The position numbers and the translations under genes are program-made. The notes below the pieces were generated by a model that saw only the letters and a list, made by a program, of their open reading frames with translations, was not told the DNA's origin and did no database searches. This document shows positions 1 to 12,000 of a stretch of 64,000 nucleotides of DNA, one piece after another (position 1 is the stretch's first letter; the number at the start of each line of letters is the position of its first letter). The DNA is from Rugalucina vietnamica. Its lineage: Eukaryota; Mollusca; Bivalvia; Lucinida; Lucinidae. The stretch lies in contig OZ024869.1 in the NCBI GenBank assembly GCA_964017185.1, positions 64,742,931-64,806,930 of the forward strand, in the 5' to 3' direction.

Positions 1-1042
1 TCCTTTAAGAGCAGTGAGCATATTAATGAGAAAGGGATGGGCCATACCGTGGTTTCGGCTACTTAAGCCTTTTCAGTGACCCTTTAGATTTGGCAAAATG
101 GTGCCAAAGAGAAATACTGTAATTTTGCAACTTTCAACAGGATAGTCGATACAAAGTCTAGTATTATCCAAACAGAGCAAAATATATAAAATGTTGGTTA
201 GAAAATGAATCTAAACCGATAATGAATTTCTGATTGCTCAGAATATCCTCGCTGATCTCAAAGGACCAAAAGGAAAATATGTTCTGCACTATGGACGAAG
301 TTGAAAAATTAACTAAAAGTTCTCGATCGAAGGATGAATGATGGGGGTAAAGATTCAATTTCTGCTACAATATGACAGTTAGTGTGTTTAATCGAACATT
401 TATACGCCTATTTGTTTCTACCAGAATTACTTGCTACAAAATACAATTCTCAGATTAAATATTTCGTTGCCTAGCAACCAAAATCTATGGAAAATGCATA
501 AAACTGAAATTGCATAGGTTTTGGCGTTAGCAACAGTTAACACATATGAGGCTGTTTGAACATTGCAGTTGCCTAGAAAGTTCTGGCTAAGGTGACATTA
601 CACAAATGGATAGTTATTTAAACACCATCAAAGAAATATCGAAGCTTTATGTTTATTTATTTGATTTTTGAAAAGTGGTTTTCGCGCCCACGACATTCTG
701 TGGTTGCTATGCAACATAAAGTGTATGGTCCGATTTAGTTGATGTGTATACTCCTGAATTCAAATTGAATCACACTTTCAGAAATCAAAAACATTACCTC
801 TGTCAGATAAATACTCACAAAAAAACGCTACATATTGCATTACTTTTTGAATAACCTTCGTATTTCAGATGATTTTACTTTTGATAATGTATGTCGCTTG
901 TCTTTTCAAGTGTTCGAAATTATTCTCTACAGAATCCGCTTATATGTAGAAATTGTTTGCTGTATTTTAAATTCTTGATGATTCTGTACTGTATAGACTA
1001 TTTTTCTCACATGTATCTTGATATATAATTTTACACATGTAG
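1..1042. repeat. Left-edge non-coding DNA with a dispersed repeat
   Basis: No exon is supported here. Bases 1 to about 170 are an inverted copy of 50826-50990; both share the GCTACTTAAGC / GCTTAAGTAGC core and the block about a 'gatagtcgata' segment. A shorter piece recurs at 12430-12475. The rest, to the acceptor at 1041-1042, is AT-rich with nothing recognised. If the gene begins upstream of 1043, its signal-peptide exon is outside the window or too short to see. Confidence 0.6.
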
Positions 1043-1212
1043 ATTCTGAAAGATGTCATCAAAGTATGGGTATAGAGGATGGCTTCATCGAAGATTTCCA
1101 GTTCAACCAGATTAACACACAAGCAGAGTGGGTATTGGTCCCTGACGCAACAGGGGGCAAAGGGAATTATGGTTGGTGTACTTCGGGAAGAAACAATTCT
1201 TTATTTATTTCT
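1043..1212 (+). CDS. Putative exon: N-terminal part of a discoidin (F5/8 type C) domain
   Basis: An acceptor (ACACATGTAG) precedes an open exon that ends at a strong GTAAGT donor after 1212. It starts with two bases of a split codon and ends in phase 0. The translation has CHQSMGIEDGFIEDFQF, which fits the start of F5/8 type C domains (Cys, then GMExGxIxDxQI), followed by a Trp and a second Cys. This domain usually binds glycans, phospholipids or matrix on the cell surface. It is phase-compatible with the exon at 2599. I infer, but cannot prove, that both belong to the large receptor gene downstream, because the link to 8840 is not resolved. No start codon or signal peptide is seen. Confidence 0.6.
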
Positions 1213-1663
1213 GTAAGTGTAATTTTATCATGAAAAAACGAGTCACATTTCACTGACACACTCGAATCCCACCACGAATTGAAATTTCCCCTTTTGTCTT
1301 TTCATGGTTGAAAAATCAAGGAAACATGTATGGCAATATATAACCCCGTAAACCCCACTTTTATATAGAAAAACTGGGGTATGCAGGGGTATGTATATTT
1401 TTCTTATTTGTGCTCCAAAACATAGATTGTGGGTACTCGTTAGAACTGTTCTTATTTTAAATGAAAGGGGGGTTGTCTCAAAATAGTAAATATTTGATAA
1501 ATAGTGAATATTTGATATGTTTTTTATCTCGAGACTGCAGCTGAATTTTTCAAAGATATTTTTCGGATGTTTGTCACTGGCAAAGTACAGATTTTATCTT
1601 TTTACTAGGTAAATACAAAAATGGCGTTTTGACAAAAAGGTCAATAACTCATGCGCAACTGAT

Positions 1664-1711
<48 letters not shown>

Positions 1712-2598
1712 TAAGAAAGAAACTGACTTTGTATATTTAATAAAGAGTAACGTCTAAGGGAAGCAGCAAGGTATAATGTTTGTTGGGCTTAGGTCAATTT
1801 GAAAGTTACTGACTAATTTTTATCTATGAGAACAATAAATAATGGTTTCTGGATAGTGGAATTTCTTGTCTAATGTTGTTGTTTAGCGAAGTGCAGTAAA
1901 TAACTGTTTTTCTCGTGCAAAAGGGAGAGTAACGTCTAAGGCAAGCAGCAAGGTATAATGTTAATTGGGCTTAGGTCAATTTGAAAGTTACTGACTAATT
2001 TTTATCTCTGAGAACAATAAATAATGGTTTCTGTATAGTGGAATTTCTTGTCTAATGTTGTTGTTTAGCGAAGTGCAGTAAATAACTGTTTTTCTCGTGC
2101 AAAAGGAATGCGTGGCGGTAAGTGCACCTAATATCGTATTTTTTTGTTACTTTTTCAGGAACTGTCATGCCATACTTGTGCTTTGAATGATTAGAAGTTT
2201 AAAGTCTGGCAACCAAAAATGAATATTCATAATAGCAATGCTAAATGCAAAATCAGTTCATGTTTTCTCTCAAATCAGATTGTCAAATCTGGTTAAAAAT
2301 AAGAACACGTTTGGCTTACAAATTTTGATATTTTTCTTATTTTTGCTCAAAACATAGATTGTGGGTTCGCGTTTGAACCGCCTAGGCTAGGCGATTCTAA
2401 TGAGTACCCAATCATATGTTTTGGATCAAAAAGAAAATAATAAGAAAAATAGGTATACCCCTGCATACCCCTATATAAAAGTGGGGTTTAAGGGGGTATA
2501 CATTACACGAACATGTTTTCGTGATGACGTGTTCGAAATAGCCGAAACATGCCAGTGTATCGAAGCAATACCTTAAATTTGTATTATTATGTCCATAG
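1213..2598. repeat. Intron with a half MITE, poly-T and a 182-bp tandem duplication
   Basis: The intron holds a half-copy of the palindromic MITE at about 1322-1465, a poly-T run at 1665-1707, and a clean two-copy tandem repeat at 1744-2107. The tandem copies begin AGAGTAACGTC at 1744 and at 1926, a period of 182 bp, with very few differences. A fuller MITE copy lies at 2325-2527, close to the next acceptor. Confidence 0.75.
2325..2527. mobile_element. Palindromic MITE, copy B
   Basis: One of seven copies of a family whose centre is a long imperfect palindrome. An AAAACATAGATTGTGGG arm, a short GC-rich hinge (GAACCGCCT...AGGCG) and the inverted arm ending in ATGTTTT are followed by a block of GGGGTATAC / CCCCTGCATACCCC type. 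The end has ACACGAACATGTTTTCGTGAT. There is no coding capacity. Confidence 0.75.
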
Positions 2599-2712
2599 AT
2601 CAGCCTACTTATAGAAACGGTGATAGAGGGCGTAACCATTCAGCGTCTAACACCAGGAAACCCAAATGCAGATATTGCAGTTACTGTCGAAGCCGAACCT
2701 AGTGCGAGCAAG
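2599..2712 (+). CDS. Putative exon: second part of the discoidin-like domain
   Basis: A 114-bp exon (38 codons) in phase 0 at both ends, between CCATAG and GTATGT. Joined to the exon ending at 1212 it continues without a break: ...SLFIS then ISLLIETVIEGVTIQRLTPG. The pattern of alternating hydrophobics followed by 'V-T-I-Q-R-L' matches the F5/8 strand in which a surface loop is followed by VxxVxTQG. The rest of the domain, about 70 residues, should lie further downstream but I could not place it confidently. The exon sits just after a palindromic MITE copy (2325-2527). Confidence 0.55.
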
Positions 2713-4354
2713 GTATGTATTGTAGGTATCAAGGAAACTTAATCGTAGGCACCCATTGTATATTTTTAATCTCTGTATATTTCATGCAACCTACGTCAAC
2801 AATAAGCGAAGGAAACAGCCCCGCTAGATGATGAGTAAATTACAATTTTCAACACTCTCATCACTCGATCACAATCACATCGTACTTATGCGTCTTGATC
2901 ACGTGATTTTCGGTTATGTTTTATAGGATTTTTATTAAGTTTTCTTACGAAAGACGTATTATTTCTTTAACACTGCTGAGTTACCTCAGGCATAGAGATG
3001 ACTGTTTCAAAATGCATATTTTTTTAATAATTTTTGATTCTTTAACGGAAAGCAATACATACCCACTAGCCTCTAATGACACTGGACACTATATGTGCGT
3101 ACCTGTACCGGTTTTGTCACTCAAACATAAGAAAACTTATTTAATTTAAATAAGTACCTTAAGTTATACATATGTACATGTACACAACAATCCTCATATT
3201 GTTTCAAACAGGCCCCGATTGCATTGGAAAAACTACAAGTACATGTAAGTCACTTTTAATATTTAAATATAAACAAAAAAATAATATACACATGTAGCCT
3301 TCAACGTAGTACAACTCAATTATACGATATTTTCCATGTGTGTATTACGCTCTAAATATGAGAAAAAATATACAACGTTAAAATACTTTTAGAAAACAGT
3401 ATGCTATATTTTTCTAATTCTAGAGTACGAACTTCCTGTCTTTCATTGCATAAACAATTAATATTGCAACACAAATAAAAAATATGTGCAGGGTTGTTGT
3501 TTTTTTTCTTGGAAAACAAGATGTTTAATATATTAATGGAATGTGTTTTAAATATTTATTTGCAAAATATACCGAGACACCTTAGAAACGCACCACTTAC
3601 CAAAATGTTTGTAAGTTCTCAATATTTTAATTACTTTTGACAAAAGTTAAATAGTCCAATCATTTACCTGCTATTTAACGCACAATTCAAAACGCTGTGA
3701 CTTGTGATTGCAGAGATATTTTGAAAAATCACAAGCGACAAAATTGAAAAAGTCACATAGTTATTATACATTGCATTGCCTCCTTTTAATGATATGCATT
3801 TTGAAATGCTAGAGACAATTCCAACGTTTATGGTGTCAGAAGACAGGCTACTGCATGCGTCACTGCTGGCTAAAGTATGACGACACGACCGCGTCATGTT
3901 CCCGTTGCGAATGAACATTTATGCATGGTTTAAATCTAACGTAAACAGCGAAAAGTTGCATCTGTAAGCGTAAATTTACGATGACTGCTGAGATTGTTTT
4001 GGTATTTCCGTTATGTAGGACCATTGGCAACAAGCCTGTACCACATTATTTTTCAAATCAAAACTAACATGTACCTCCGTAAATAAGGCGCAATTTACCA
4101 AAAATCACTAACGTCACGATAACGTCAAAGCGAACATCGTGATGAAAACCATATTTATGGAAACCATTAGTCACGTACTATGCTATAAAAACAAAACAAT
4201 ACGGGGTAACCCTTAAATCTAGCATTTAAAAAGATGTTTTTCTAAAGTGTTTCAGTATTATATTTGAAATTGTGGACGGAGGACGCAGATGATGACGGAC
4301 TTTGGATGCCTGCCTATCCTAGGCTCAGTCAAGTTCTCAGAAAATTTGCTGCAT

Positions 4355-4407
<53 letters not shown>

Positions 4408-4454
4408 GGTCAAGTTAGCAGAAAATTTGCTGCATCAAAAAAAAAAAAAAAAAC

Positions 4455-4521
<67 letters not shown>

Positions 4522-4735
4522 GGTCAAGTTAGCAGAAAATTTGCTGCAGCAAAAAACGGATCCTATAAGCTCGCCTGTGAGCATTCGGCTTAGGTGAGCT
4601 AAAGTGTAACGCTATAATGTAATGCTTAAGTTGTATTTCACAGTTAAAAATCAAATCAAAGACAAAACACTTTGAAGATGAAGCAAGTAACCCTGATTGT
4701 GTCAAGTTGCATTCAGTAACTGTTAATTTTGATTG

Positions 4736-4980
4736 CGGGCCCCCGCCCATTTGGACCTAGGAGAAATAGATTGGCTGCTTCTGCCGCCTGGAAAAGCTTC
4801 TAATGTTCTGACCGACCATCTGATTACTGGTTAACCGCTCATGGCTGAGCCTTCCCAGGAAATGTGGTTTAGTCAAACCATCCATGCATATAGAATGGAG
4901 GCAACGTCCCGACATGACCATTGCTGTTGACTGGGACGTAAAGCGTCAATTCAAACAAACAAACAAACAAACAAACAATT
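4736..4980 (+). mobile_element. SINE-like repeat ending in a (CAAA)n tail
   Basis: The block starts GGGCCCCCGCCCATTTGG, contains CCGACCATCTGATTACTGG and GTTGACTGGGACGTAAAG, and ends in (CAAA)n. Related blocks occur at 21280-21600, 33407-33560 and 47505-48085, with partial pieces at 8020-8130 and 36940-37020. The simple-repeat tail and the dispersed copies indicate a non-autonomous retroposon. I do not recognise the exact family. Confidence 0.65.
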
Positions 4981-5539
4981 TTGATGGCACCACCTGATGA
5001 CCCTCGCCGAGAACCCCATTGTGCCTCCTACACAATTATGAAACGTCTTTGAAGTCTCATGTCCGGACAACATTTTAAAGCTAACGGCCCTGAGTATACA
5101 TATACTGCAGCAAAATTAAAGAAAGCAAAACAAAGTAGCCCATATTAACATTGCTACTGAATTCCTACAGAATAACAATTGAACATATTTTTCGACTGGA
5201 AATAAACTACATATCAGTGCTTGGAACTTTAGATTTTGAAAATTTCAGGGGCATCTTAGATAAAGCAATTTTCCAAAATCCTTTAAAAGCATTTACTGAA
5301 TACAAATAGTTTTGATTGTACGGCATCAGGTCGCTTACAACTTATGCGTTTGAAATAGTATGGAATTAGGTGGCCTATTAGTGTGTCAATTTCATTTTCA
5401 TCATATTTTTCGATGCAAAGGTCAATATCATTGATCATCATATTGCATTGTTTTCCATTAATGTAACAATTACATACTGGAGATAAACCTTAGAAACCGA
5501 GCGTATTTGTCAAGAAATTCTGTAACCTTTTCTAAGAGC

Positions 5540-6035
5540 TAGATGCAGTCATTATGGGACATACTAGAACAAAATGTGTCTCATGTAGAAGACTGTAATT
5601 TCAAAAACTCTAAAAACTGGATCAGTGAAATACAAAAGATCCTACATAACACGGGTATGTCCGATGTATGGTTGTATCAGTATGTATCAGACGAAAAAGC
5701 ATTTCATTTTAGTTTGAAACAACCGTTCTTACAGATATTGCTTTTCAGAATATTGACCATGATATAAATGTATCTAGTAAAATAAAATGTTCACTTTATA
5801 AATATTTCACTAATGTGAGAGGTTTACAGCCGTATCTTAGTAAACCAATTTTACCAAGTATGAGAATAATTATTTCAAAATTACGTCTTTCGTCGCATAA
5901 ATTAGGCATAGAGACTGGTCGTTACATAGATTCAAGAAGAGAAGATAGACCTCGCATAATTGCAATCTTGGAAAGATTGAAGACGAATATCATTTTATCT
6001 TACAGTGTCCTTTATATACAAATATAAGGAATTGA
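5540..6035 (+). pseudogene. 5'-truncated non-LTR retrotransposon (LINE), C-terminal ORF2 remnant
   Basis: Two successive reading frames (5543-5767 and 5815-6027, + strand), then a shifted frame, encode the far C-terminus of a LINE polyprotein. Seen directly: ISKLRLSSHKLGIETGRY, then after a frameshift EDEYHFILQCP followed by LYTNIRN. These match the zinc-knuckle-like tail after the reverse transcriptase in many animal LINEs, although the first CxxC pair is damaged here. There is no reverse transcriptase or endonuclease, so the copy is dead on arrival. It lies in a non-coding stretch between putative receptor exons. Confidence 0.75.
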
Positions 6036-6115
6036 ATGTGCAAAATAACATGTTATGAACTATTCTACACATAGTTTGGATCAATTTAAATTCATGAAAC
6101 AAACTTTTTCATTCC

Positions 6116-6335
6116 GAAAACACGCCCATGCAAAATACAGAGGTTTTTTACGTTGTAAAAATAGAACATTTTCATCATTTTTTTCCTATTTTTTGTTCAA
6201 AACATAGATTGTTGTTCAGGCCTCAGGTTCTAACGAGTACCCTCAATCTATGTTTTGGAGCAAAAATAAGAAAAACAGGCATACCCCAGTTTTGCTATAT
6301 AAAAGCGGTGTATCTAACACGGACATGATTCTAGC
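6116..6335. mobile_element. Palindromic MITE, copy C
   Basis: Starts CGAAAACACGCCCATGCAA and carries the AAAACATAGATTG arm, a shortened hinge, the inverted arm CAATCTATGTTTTGG, the AAAAATAAG block and the CATACCCCAGTTTTGC block. It ends near ACACGGACATG. Same family as 2325, 47213, 49562, 50097 and 53956. Confidence 0.75.
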
Positions 6336-6486
6336 CAATTTCATGTATTTTTATTACCCGAATTTTTGACACAATCCCAACAAAAAGATAACTAAAAAGT
6401 AACAGAAACCAAAAATACCCTTTCATTTGATACATTTTCTACTCATATTCAGTTGACAACTCTTAGACTGTCTTTACTTAACATAA

Positions 6487-6716
6487 AAGTCAACTGGCTG
6501 CAGCATTTTTAATAATGATAAAATTGTCATAACCAGTTGACTGGCAGCAGCGATGTATCGTAAAAATGGCTGGTGACAGTCAACTGGCAGCAGCCAATTT
6601 AATGTAAAATCGCTATTACCAGTCAACTGGCAGCAGCCAATTTAACGTAAAATCGCTATTGCCAGTCAACTGGCAGCAGCGATTTCAACGTAAAATCGCT
6701 GCTGCCAGTCAACTGG
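6487..6716. repeat. 43-bp minisatellite containing CAGTCAACTGG
   Basis: About five units. CAGTCAACTGGCAGCAGC (or its first-unit variants) begins at about 6487, 6534, 6577, 6620, 6663 and 6706. The later units have an exact 43-bp period. Each unit contains the inverted repeat CCAGTCAACTGG-like core followed by GCAGCAGC and TAAAATCGCT. It is not coding. Confidence 0.85.
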
Positions 6717-8249
6717 TACTAGACCTTTCCATATTAAATAAATAAGAATAATTTATCATTGACTTATCGCAAAAAACTCAAGTAAGTAAACTACAACGAA
6801 TATCTTCATCTTTAGCACAGCACACTGCAGCATACAGGAGTTGGGGAGTACAGTTTTGTCCGGCCCATAACAACCCATCTATTAACAATCTCGATTAGTA
6901 CCGATGTTGGGCTTTGGACTTATGGCATGTGCTTCAAGATAGAACTGATAGGATGCCGGAATATTAGTAAGCGCTTGATTATTGTCGGCTGCGGTGATCT
7001 AGTGGATGAATTATTCGCTTCAAAGCCAAGGAGTTGTGAGTTTTCCCCCGGCTGGTTCATAATTTCGTGTTAATGGCTAATGTTCATCTGATTAAAGACA
7101 GACCAACCAGTTTTGTCTTCTACACATGCTTACTTTTTTTGGGGCAATCATGGAGGGGGTGGGGATAATTGCTCACTGATAAAAACAAACCAACAAATTA
7201 TGGTGGACATAAAACCAGGAATAGTACATGCATCGTAACGACTATAATGTTGATTTTGTAGCATATAAAAGGTCTCCCTACCATATCTCAAATGTATCTG
7301 TAGTTCAACCTTTACATTTCATTTACAGGGTGTTCCAAAAACCGCAACCGCTGCTTACCGGTGCATACCTTTTTAATAATACAGATATAAGTAAGATGCT
7401 TAATGCAATAGTAGTTCTATTATGTTTGATCCTTAAACTGACACCCGTATTGCTAGGCGGTTCTTCAACATGAATTGGCGTCTTTGGTATGGGATACACA
7501 TTCTTTACGTACTTTATCGGGTCTAAAAGACAGTGCCCGAATCACTGGCGAGTATTTATTATACTGCGCCTAGCCCTTTAATCTATGCACATCATAAAGT
7601 TCAACGCCAGGTGAATATTTATGAACAGTATGTTTCCATGTACACTTTGGGTGTCATGACAACCTAATGGTGATTAGGTCAATTGAAATGGAGCCAGCCA
7701 TCCCCCCCCCCCCCCCCCCCCCGACTTGACCAAAGCGGTTCAGTGTGACGCTAAGACACAAAAATTTCTTGCTCTTCGTTCGTGTTGTATAATATTATTT
7801 CTGACCAAGCGTCCAAACATTTAGTATTTTCCGACAATCCCGGTATGAAAGAACAAACGCATGTGGCGGAGACCAATGTCCAAAGAGCATAATTAGGCGC
7901 TCTCCCAGAGTGGAATACTACATGGGTTGTTTGCAATTCATTTGGATTTATTTATCAAGTGATGTACATACTTAGTGTTCTGAAATGAAATTACATGTCC
8001 CTTAGGCTATTGTGTCACTGAGCAAGACACATTATAATTAACTCCCCACACGGCTGAGCGGTGGCTCCGTCCTGACATGGCCGCAAAACTAGTTGTCGAC
8101 TGGGACGTCAAACCTCAATACAAACAAACAAAGCCAGATGTCAAACTGGTTTTCGTCCTTCTGACAGTTACATGCTGTAAAACAAACTGCCATAAAATAT
8201 GAATGTTATCAAAAGTTATATATCCTATTTAGTTTGTTTGTATTTCAAG

Positions 8250-8330
8250 GTAAGCGTGTCTTATATAAAATGAACCGGCGGCGAGGAAAGTTTGCTGGTC
8301 CGAACACGCTTCTCTTCGTGTCATTTACAG
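8250..8330 (+). CDS. Possible 81-bp receptor exon, weakly supported
   Basis: Between TATTTCAAG and ACAG|GTATGA lies an 81-bp segment with one open frame, phase 1 at both ends (27 codons). The frame reads KRVLYKMNRRRGKF then AGPNTLLFVSFT. The phase matches the start of the next exon at 8840. It could be part of the discoidin-like domain, but I cannot align it convincingly. A SINE-like block follows at 8331, so the donor-like GT could also be the repeat junction. Confidence 0.35.
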
Positions 8331-8440
8331 GTATGACATTAAAACAGTGCGCCGTCCTTCGGATCGGGACGTTAATTGCGCAGGGACAATCATCCCCTGT
8401 GCAGGTTAAAGATCCTTACACAGGTTCAATCCTCATGCAT
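8331..8440 (+). mobile_element. SINE-type fragment
   Basis: Contains the block 'GTATGACATTAAAACAGTGC', then CCGTCCTTCGGATCGGGAC, and 'GTTAAAGATCC', a combination I associate with dispersed tRNA-derived SINEs of marine invertebrates. A separate piece with a box-B-like CGTTCGAATCC lies at about 8628. Not coding. Confidence 0.5.
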
Positions 8441-8839
8441 GTAGGCTCATCCTATAAACACACCAGAGTGTACAATGTACACCTCCCAAGAATAATCAGA
8501 AATTGATTGAAAACAAAACGCATGTGCATCATAACAACGTTTCCAAATATGAACATCTTAAATTAGTCCTCGTTGATTTATGACCTTGTCAACTAATCAT
8601 TTGTTACTGCAGCCGCTTGTCATATCTGCGGTCCACGTTCGAATCCGGACCCGGACATATTTAGAAGCCGTCCGTCAGAGGTCGATGACTTTACTCAATT
8701 CATACTATTTCACTCACCGCGTAATGCCATAGAACACCAACAACTGCGCCTTCAAGAATTATAATTAGTTTCATGAGCTTTCTGTGAACTTTAAGTAAAA
8801 TAAAGTTGGTTTAAACTAACCAATACTGTTTATTTACAG

Positions 8840-9091
8840 ATGTAAAGCATATACAGCGAAGAAGGAACCGAACCTGTATTCCTGGTACCGTGAGTGGCAC
8901 CCGGTTCCTGGTTGACTACATGTATAGCATGCTTGACGAACCTTCCACTAACACGCGACACTGTTCACCTGATATGATAGCTGCTGGTTATCATTGTGGC
9001 TGGCGGTCATCATCTCCGTCCTTAAGCTATGGGTATTTAAAACGTGAATCGGATATCGTATATTCCATAAACATAGAAATATGCCCACCCA
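8840..9091 (+). CDS. Receptor exon: Cys-containing region upstream of the first CUB domain
   Basis: Bounded by TATTTACAG and A|GTAAGT, phase 1 in and out, 84 codons (residues 1-84). It contains four cysteines in the settings RTCIPG, RHCSPD, YHCGWR and EICPP. I do not recognise the family; it may be the tail of the discoidin-like module or a linker. The joining codon to the next exon (A + GA) gives Arg, so EICPP runs into R-T-A-H-K. Because its phase and the next exon's phase agree, it is included in the receptor. Confidence 0.65.
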
Positions 9092-12000
9092 GTAAGTTTT
9101 GTTCGTCATTAACTTTCTGACCCGTTGTATGATCATGATGATTGTTAATGTTCGTATTGCAATGCTGAGAAAATTCTAAATACTACATGTATTGCTACTT
9201 AAAGCAATATGTTGAGCTATACTTAGGGCCTAGCAATACAGCTTCTTGACTAGAATATTTTGGGAAATGCAAAGACAAAATTTATGTTTGCTTTTTGGGC
9301 CCCTACTATGGGCTTGGGGAGAAATGCAAACTATTTTAGGGAAGCAAGCCAAAAAATTTGGGGTTTATGTAGCGGGGAGCGGAAAGGTTTGAATTTTGGG
9401 GAGAATTGCCTTTTGTTTTCAGGGAACAGGCTGCTAAGTGATTGGGCCTCTTTTTCATATATTATTTATATATTATTTACGAATAAGATATTTGAAAAAG
9501 GTAGTTTGACACTCGGCGGCTGATAAATTTGAATTCCGTAATTACAGTGCAACTTCTAAATAAAACGATATCTATCACTAGTTGATTAGCAGACCGTGAA
9601 AGATGTTCAAGGTGCGATCGTCTGTGTCACACAGATGCTTTTTGTTCAAAGGAATTAATCTACGTTTTATTACATCAGCCAAGTAGTTGGCACATAATAG
9701 TATTTGACTCTGTAGTGCAAATGAGGTAGTTTTAAAAATTAAAAAAAAAATGAGGTGAAACAGTAAACTTGGGGGGATAATTGACATTGACCGTCAGTAT
9801 GACCTTGACCTTGATGTTGTTGCTCATGACTACATGCTTGATTTTAAAGCCTTATTCGTTTGGAACATATTCAAACATGTTGCTAAATCAGAAATGTCCA
9901 TATTACAAAAGTTAATATAGTTTAAAAAAGTGACCCCTAATAATTTTAAAGGCCGCCATCTTAGACGCCATCTTGGATTTTTCATCCTGCACAAAAATCG
10001 GACACTTTAGCCCAGCTATTTCAGGTGCTTCAAGATATGACAAACATTTTGGCATATACAATTTAATGTGGTTCTTTTGTGGTGATCACAACCCACAAAT
10101 GGGTCTTGAAAGTCTCCCTACTATTTGTTTAAAGGAACCGCGCATAAAGCAGAGTTGTACCCCAAAGTGGATACTGAGCTGACAAAAATAACAACTGTCG
10201 TCAGAAAGCCAGGAATAATAACCAACCTGGACTACCCATTCCACTACAGCAGCGGAGAAATATGGTGTTGGAAAATATTCTTCAATTCTTCAGTAACAAT
10301 CGATCTGATTCTGTATAACGTGTCAGTGAACCGGAATCAGGTATTGTAACACATACTCACCTTTTGAGTGAAAACCAGAACATGGCCAAAGTTCCAAGCC
10401 GCAATTTTGCACAACTAAGTTGAAATTTTAGAATAAATAAAAATGTCTCTTGTCAGCGGTATTCAAAAAACTTTGTTACGTAGAACAGCGATATATAATA
10501 TATTTATCATATATAGTAACGAGTTTTCATTCATCTCGATACTCCTCTAGATTCGCCACCATGTCGGTATATTCTCTTTTTATTTTTGACCTGTTTATCC
10601 TTTTGTCTATGTAATAATGTATGATAATGGCGGAAAAAACGTCAAAAAAGTCACTAAGTTTTGTGATTTATAAAGTATCTAAGTAAATGGAAGATAAAGA
10701 CGTTACGCATATGATTGGTGACCCCTAAAGCGAGAAAGCGTAAACGACGTTGGAATAATGCTTTTGTCTTCGTAATACCGGCAAGCATGCCGAATCTAAC
10801 ATGAGCAGTATATTCATTAAATGGATTATTTTGTTTCATTAAAGATTAAGATAGCAACAGCTGACAATCTAATAATTAATAAACACAGGGTGTCCCAAAA
10901 ACGTAGCTGCTACAATACATCTAGTATAATATGTTTTAATTATTATTTATATCATTTTTACACAAACTCAATCAAACTTAGCAAGAGTATGCTTCAAAAC
11001 AACGGTTTTCGATACATATAAATTGCAATTATGTACTACGCCCAATATCCGAAATGACCACTTTTAAACATGCGCGGATCCAGAAATTTTCATGAGACGG
11101 GGTCCAACGAAAATGGTAATTTTTGGTCACAGACGAGGGGGGGGGGGGGTCCAACCCCCAAAAAATCCCGAAATTACCTTTTTTAGGTAAAATTTTCAAA
11201 TTCAAGGGGGTTCCGGACCCCCGGTCCCCCCCTCTGGATCCGCGCATGTTTAAATGTAAATGGAGTAACACAAAGGACCTCTGACGGTGGTAATGGGAGT
11301 TATAATGTATAGCTGCCTCAGATTTTGACAAAAATAAATTTTGGTCAAACGCTTTTGCTTTTGTATACATGTTTGCTGGTAGTCCATAGTTTATGATATT
11401 GGTTTGAGGTATTTGTTTCAATAGATGTACTGCTTTATTTTTGGTTAAAATGGGCATATTTTGTATTAAACATATAGGAAAATAGAAAAGTATTTTTTTA
11501 ATATTGTTCCCCCCCCCCCCCCCGAGTCCCAAGAAATCCCTTTGCATGTGAATGTATTGTCATATTTTACATAATATATGTGAATGGCGTTTTGGGACTC
11601 GGGGGGGGGGGGAACACTACCCTACAGCCAAAAATGTTATCTCAGTACTGGAGCCCAAGTATGTGAAATTGTTCTAAACTTAAAATTAAAAAGAAAACAA
11701 AACAGCTGTTACATTGTAAGCCATATATAGAGTACAAAAAATGGATATATACATGTGTTTCCAAAATAAACCCAAATCTGCATGATTTATAACCACCTTT
11801 TATGTTCCATTCCCCCAAAAAATGAGGGCACCGTACATTCTGTGGAACAAACTTTTGTAATCATTCTATACTAATATTGTCCACTTGTTTACACGGCCAA
11901 TAACCTCTTGCACCACAAAAAGTAACATTGGTGGAATGTTTTCTTTTCTTTTCTTTTAAATGTATTAACTTCAAAATCAACAACTTTTTAGTCACGTCGG

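Larger units (their letters stand above)
2713..8839. other. Long repeat-filled intron or inter-exon region
   Basis: Apart from features listed separately (LINE tail, MITE, minisatellite, SINE pieces, possible exon 8250-8330), this stretch is non-coding. Blocks at 3560-3620 and 3960-4190 are inverted copies of 16780-16830 and 16140-16340. At 4327-4556 three copies of a TCAAGTT..CAGAAAATTTGCTGCA unit are separated by long poly-A runs, which creates spurious poly-lysine reading frames. There is poly-C at 7702-7722. At 7328 a sequence like the left end of the TIR element at 10887 occurs (GGGTGTTCCAAAAAC). Confidence 0.6.

Noticed and set aside
3212-3244. Possible 33-bp micro-exon (phase 0 both sides, good CAG and GTAAGT)
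   Set aside because: Phase-compatible with the exon at 2599, but the 11 residues fit no domain and a match this short is easily chance.
4264-4597. Overlapping frames rich in lysine
   Set aside because: They are poly-A runs separated by a repeated CAGAAAATTTGCTGC unit; no protein signal.
11029-11547. 172-codon minus-strand frame
   Set aside because: Runs through poly-C/poly-G and a foldback MITE; the glycine and proline runs are artefacts.
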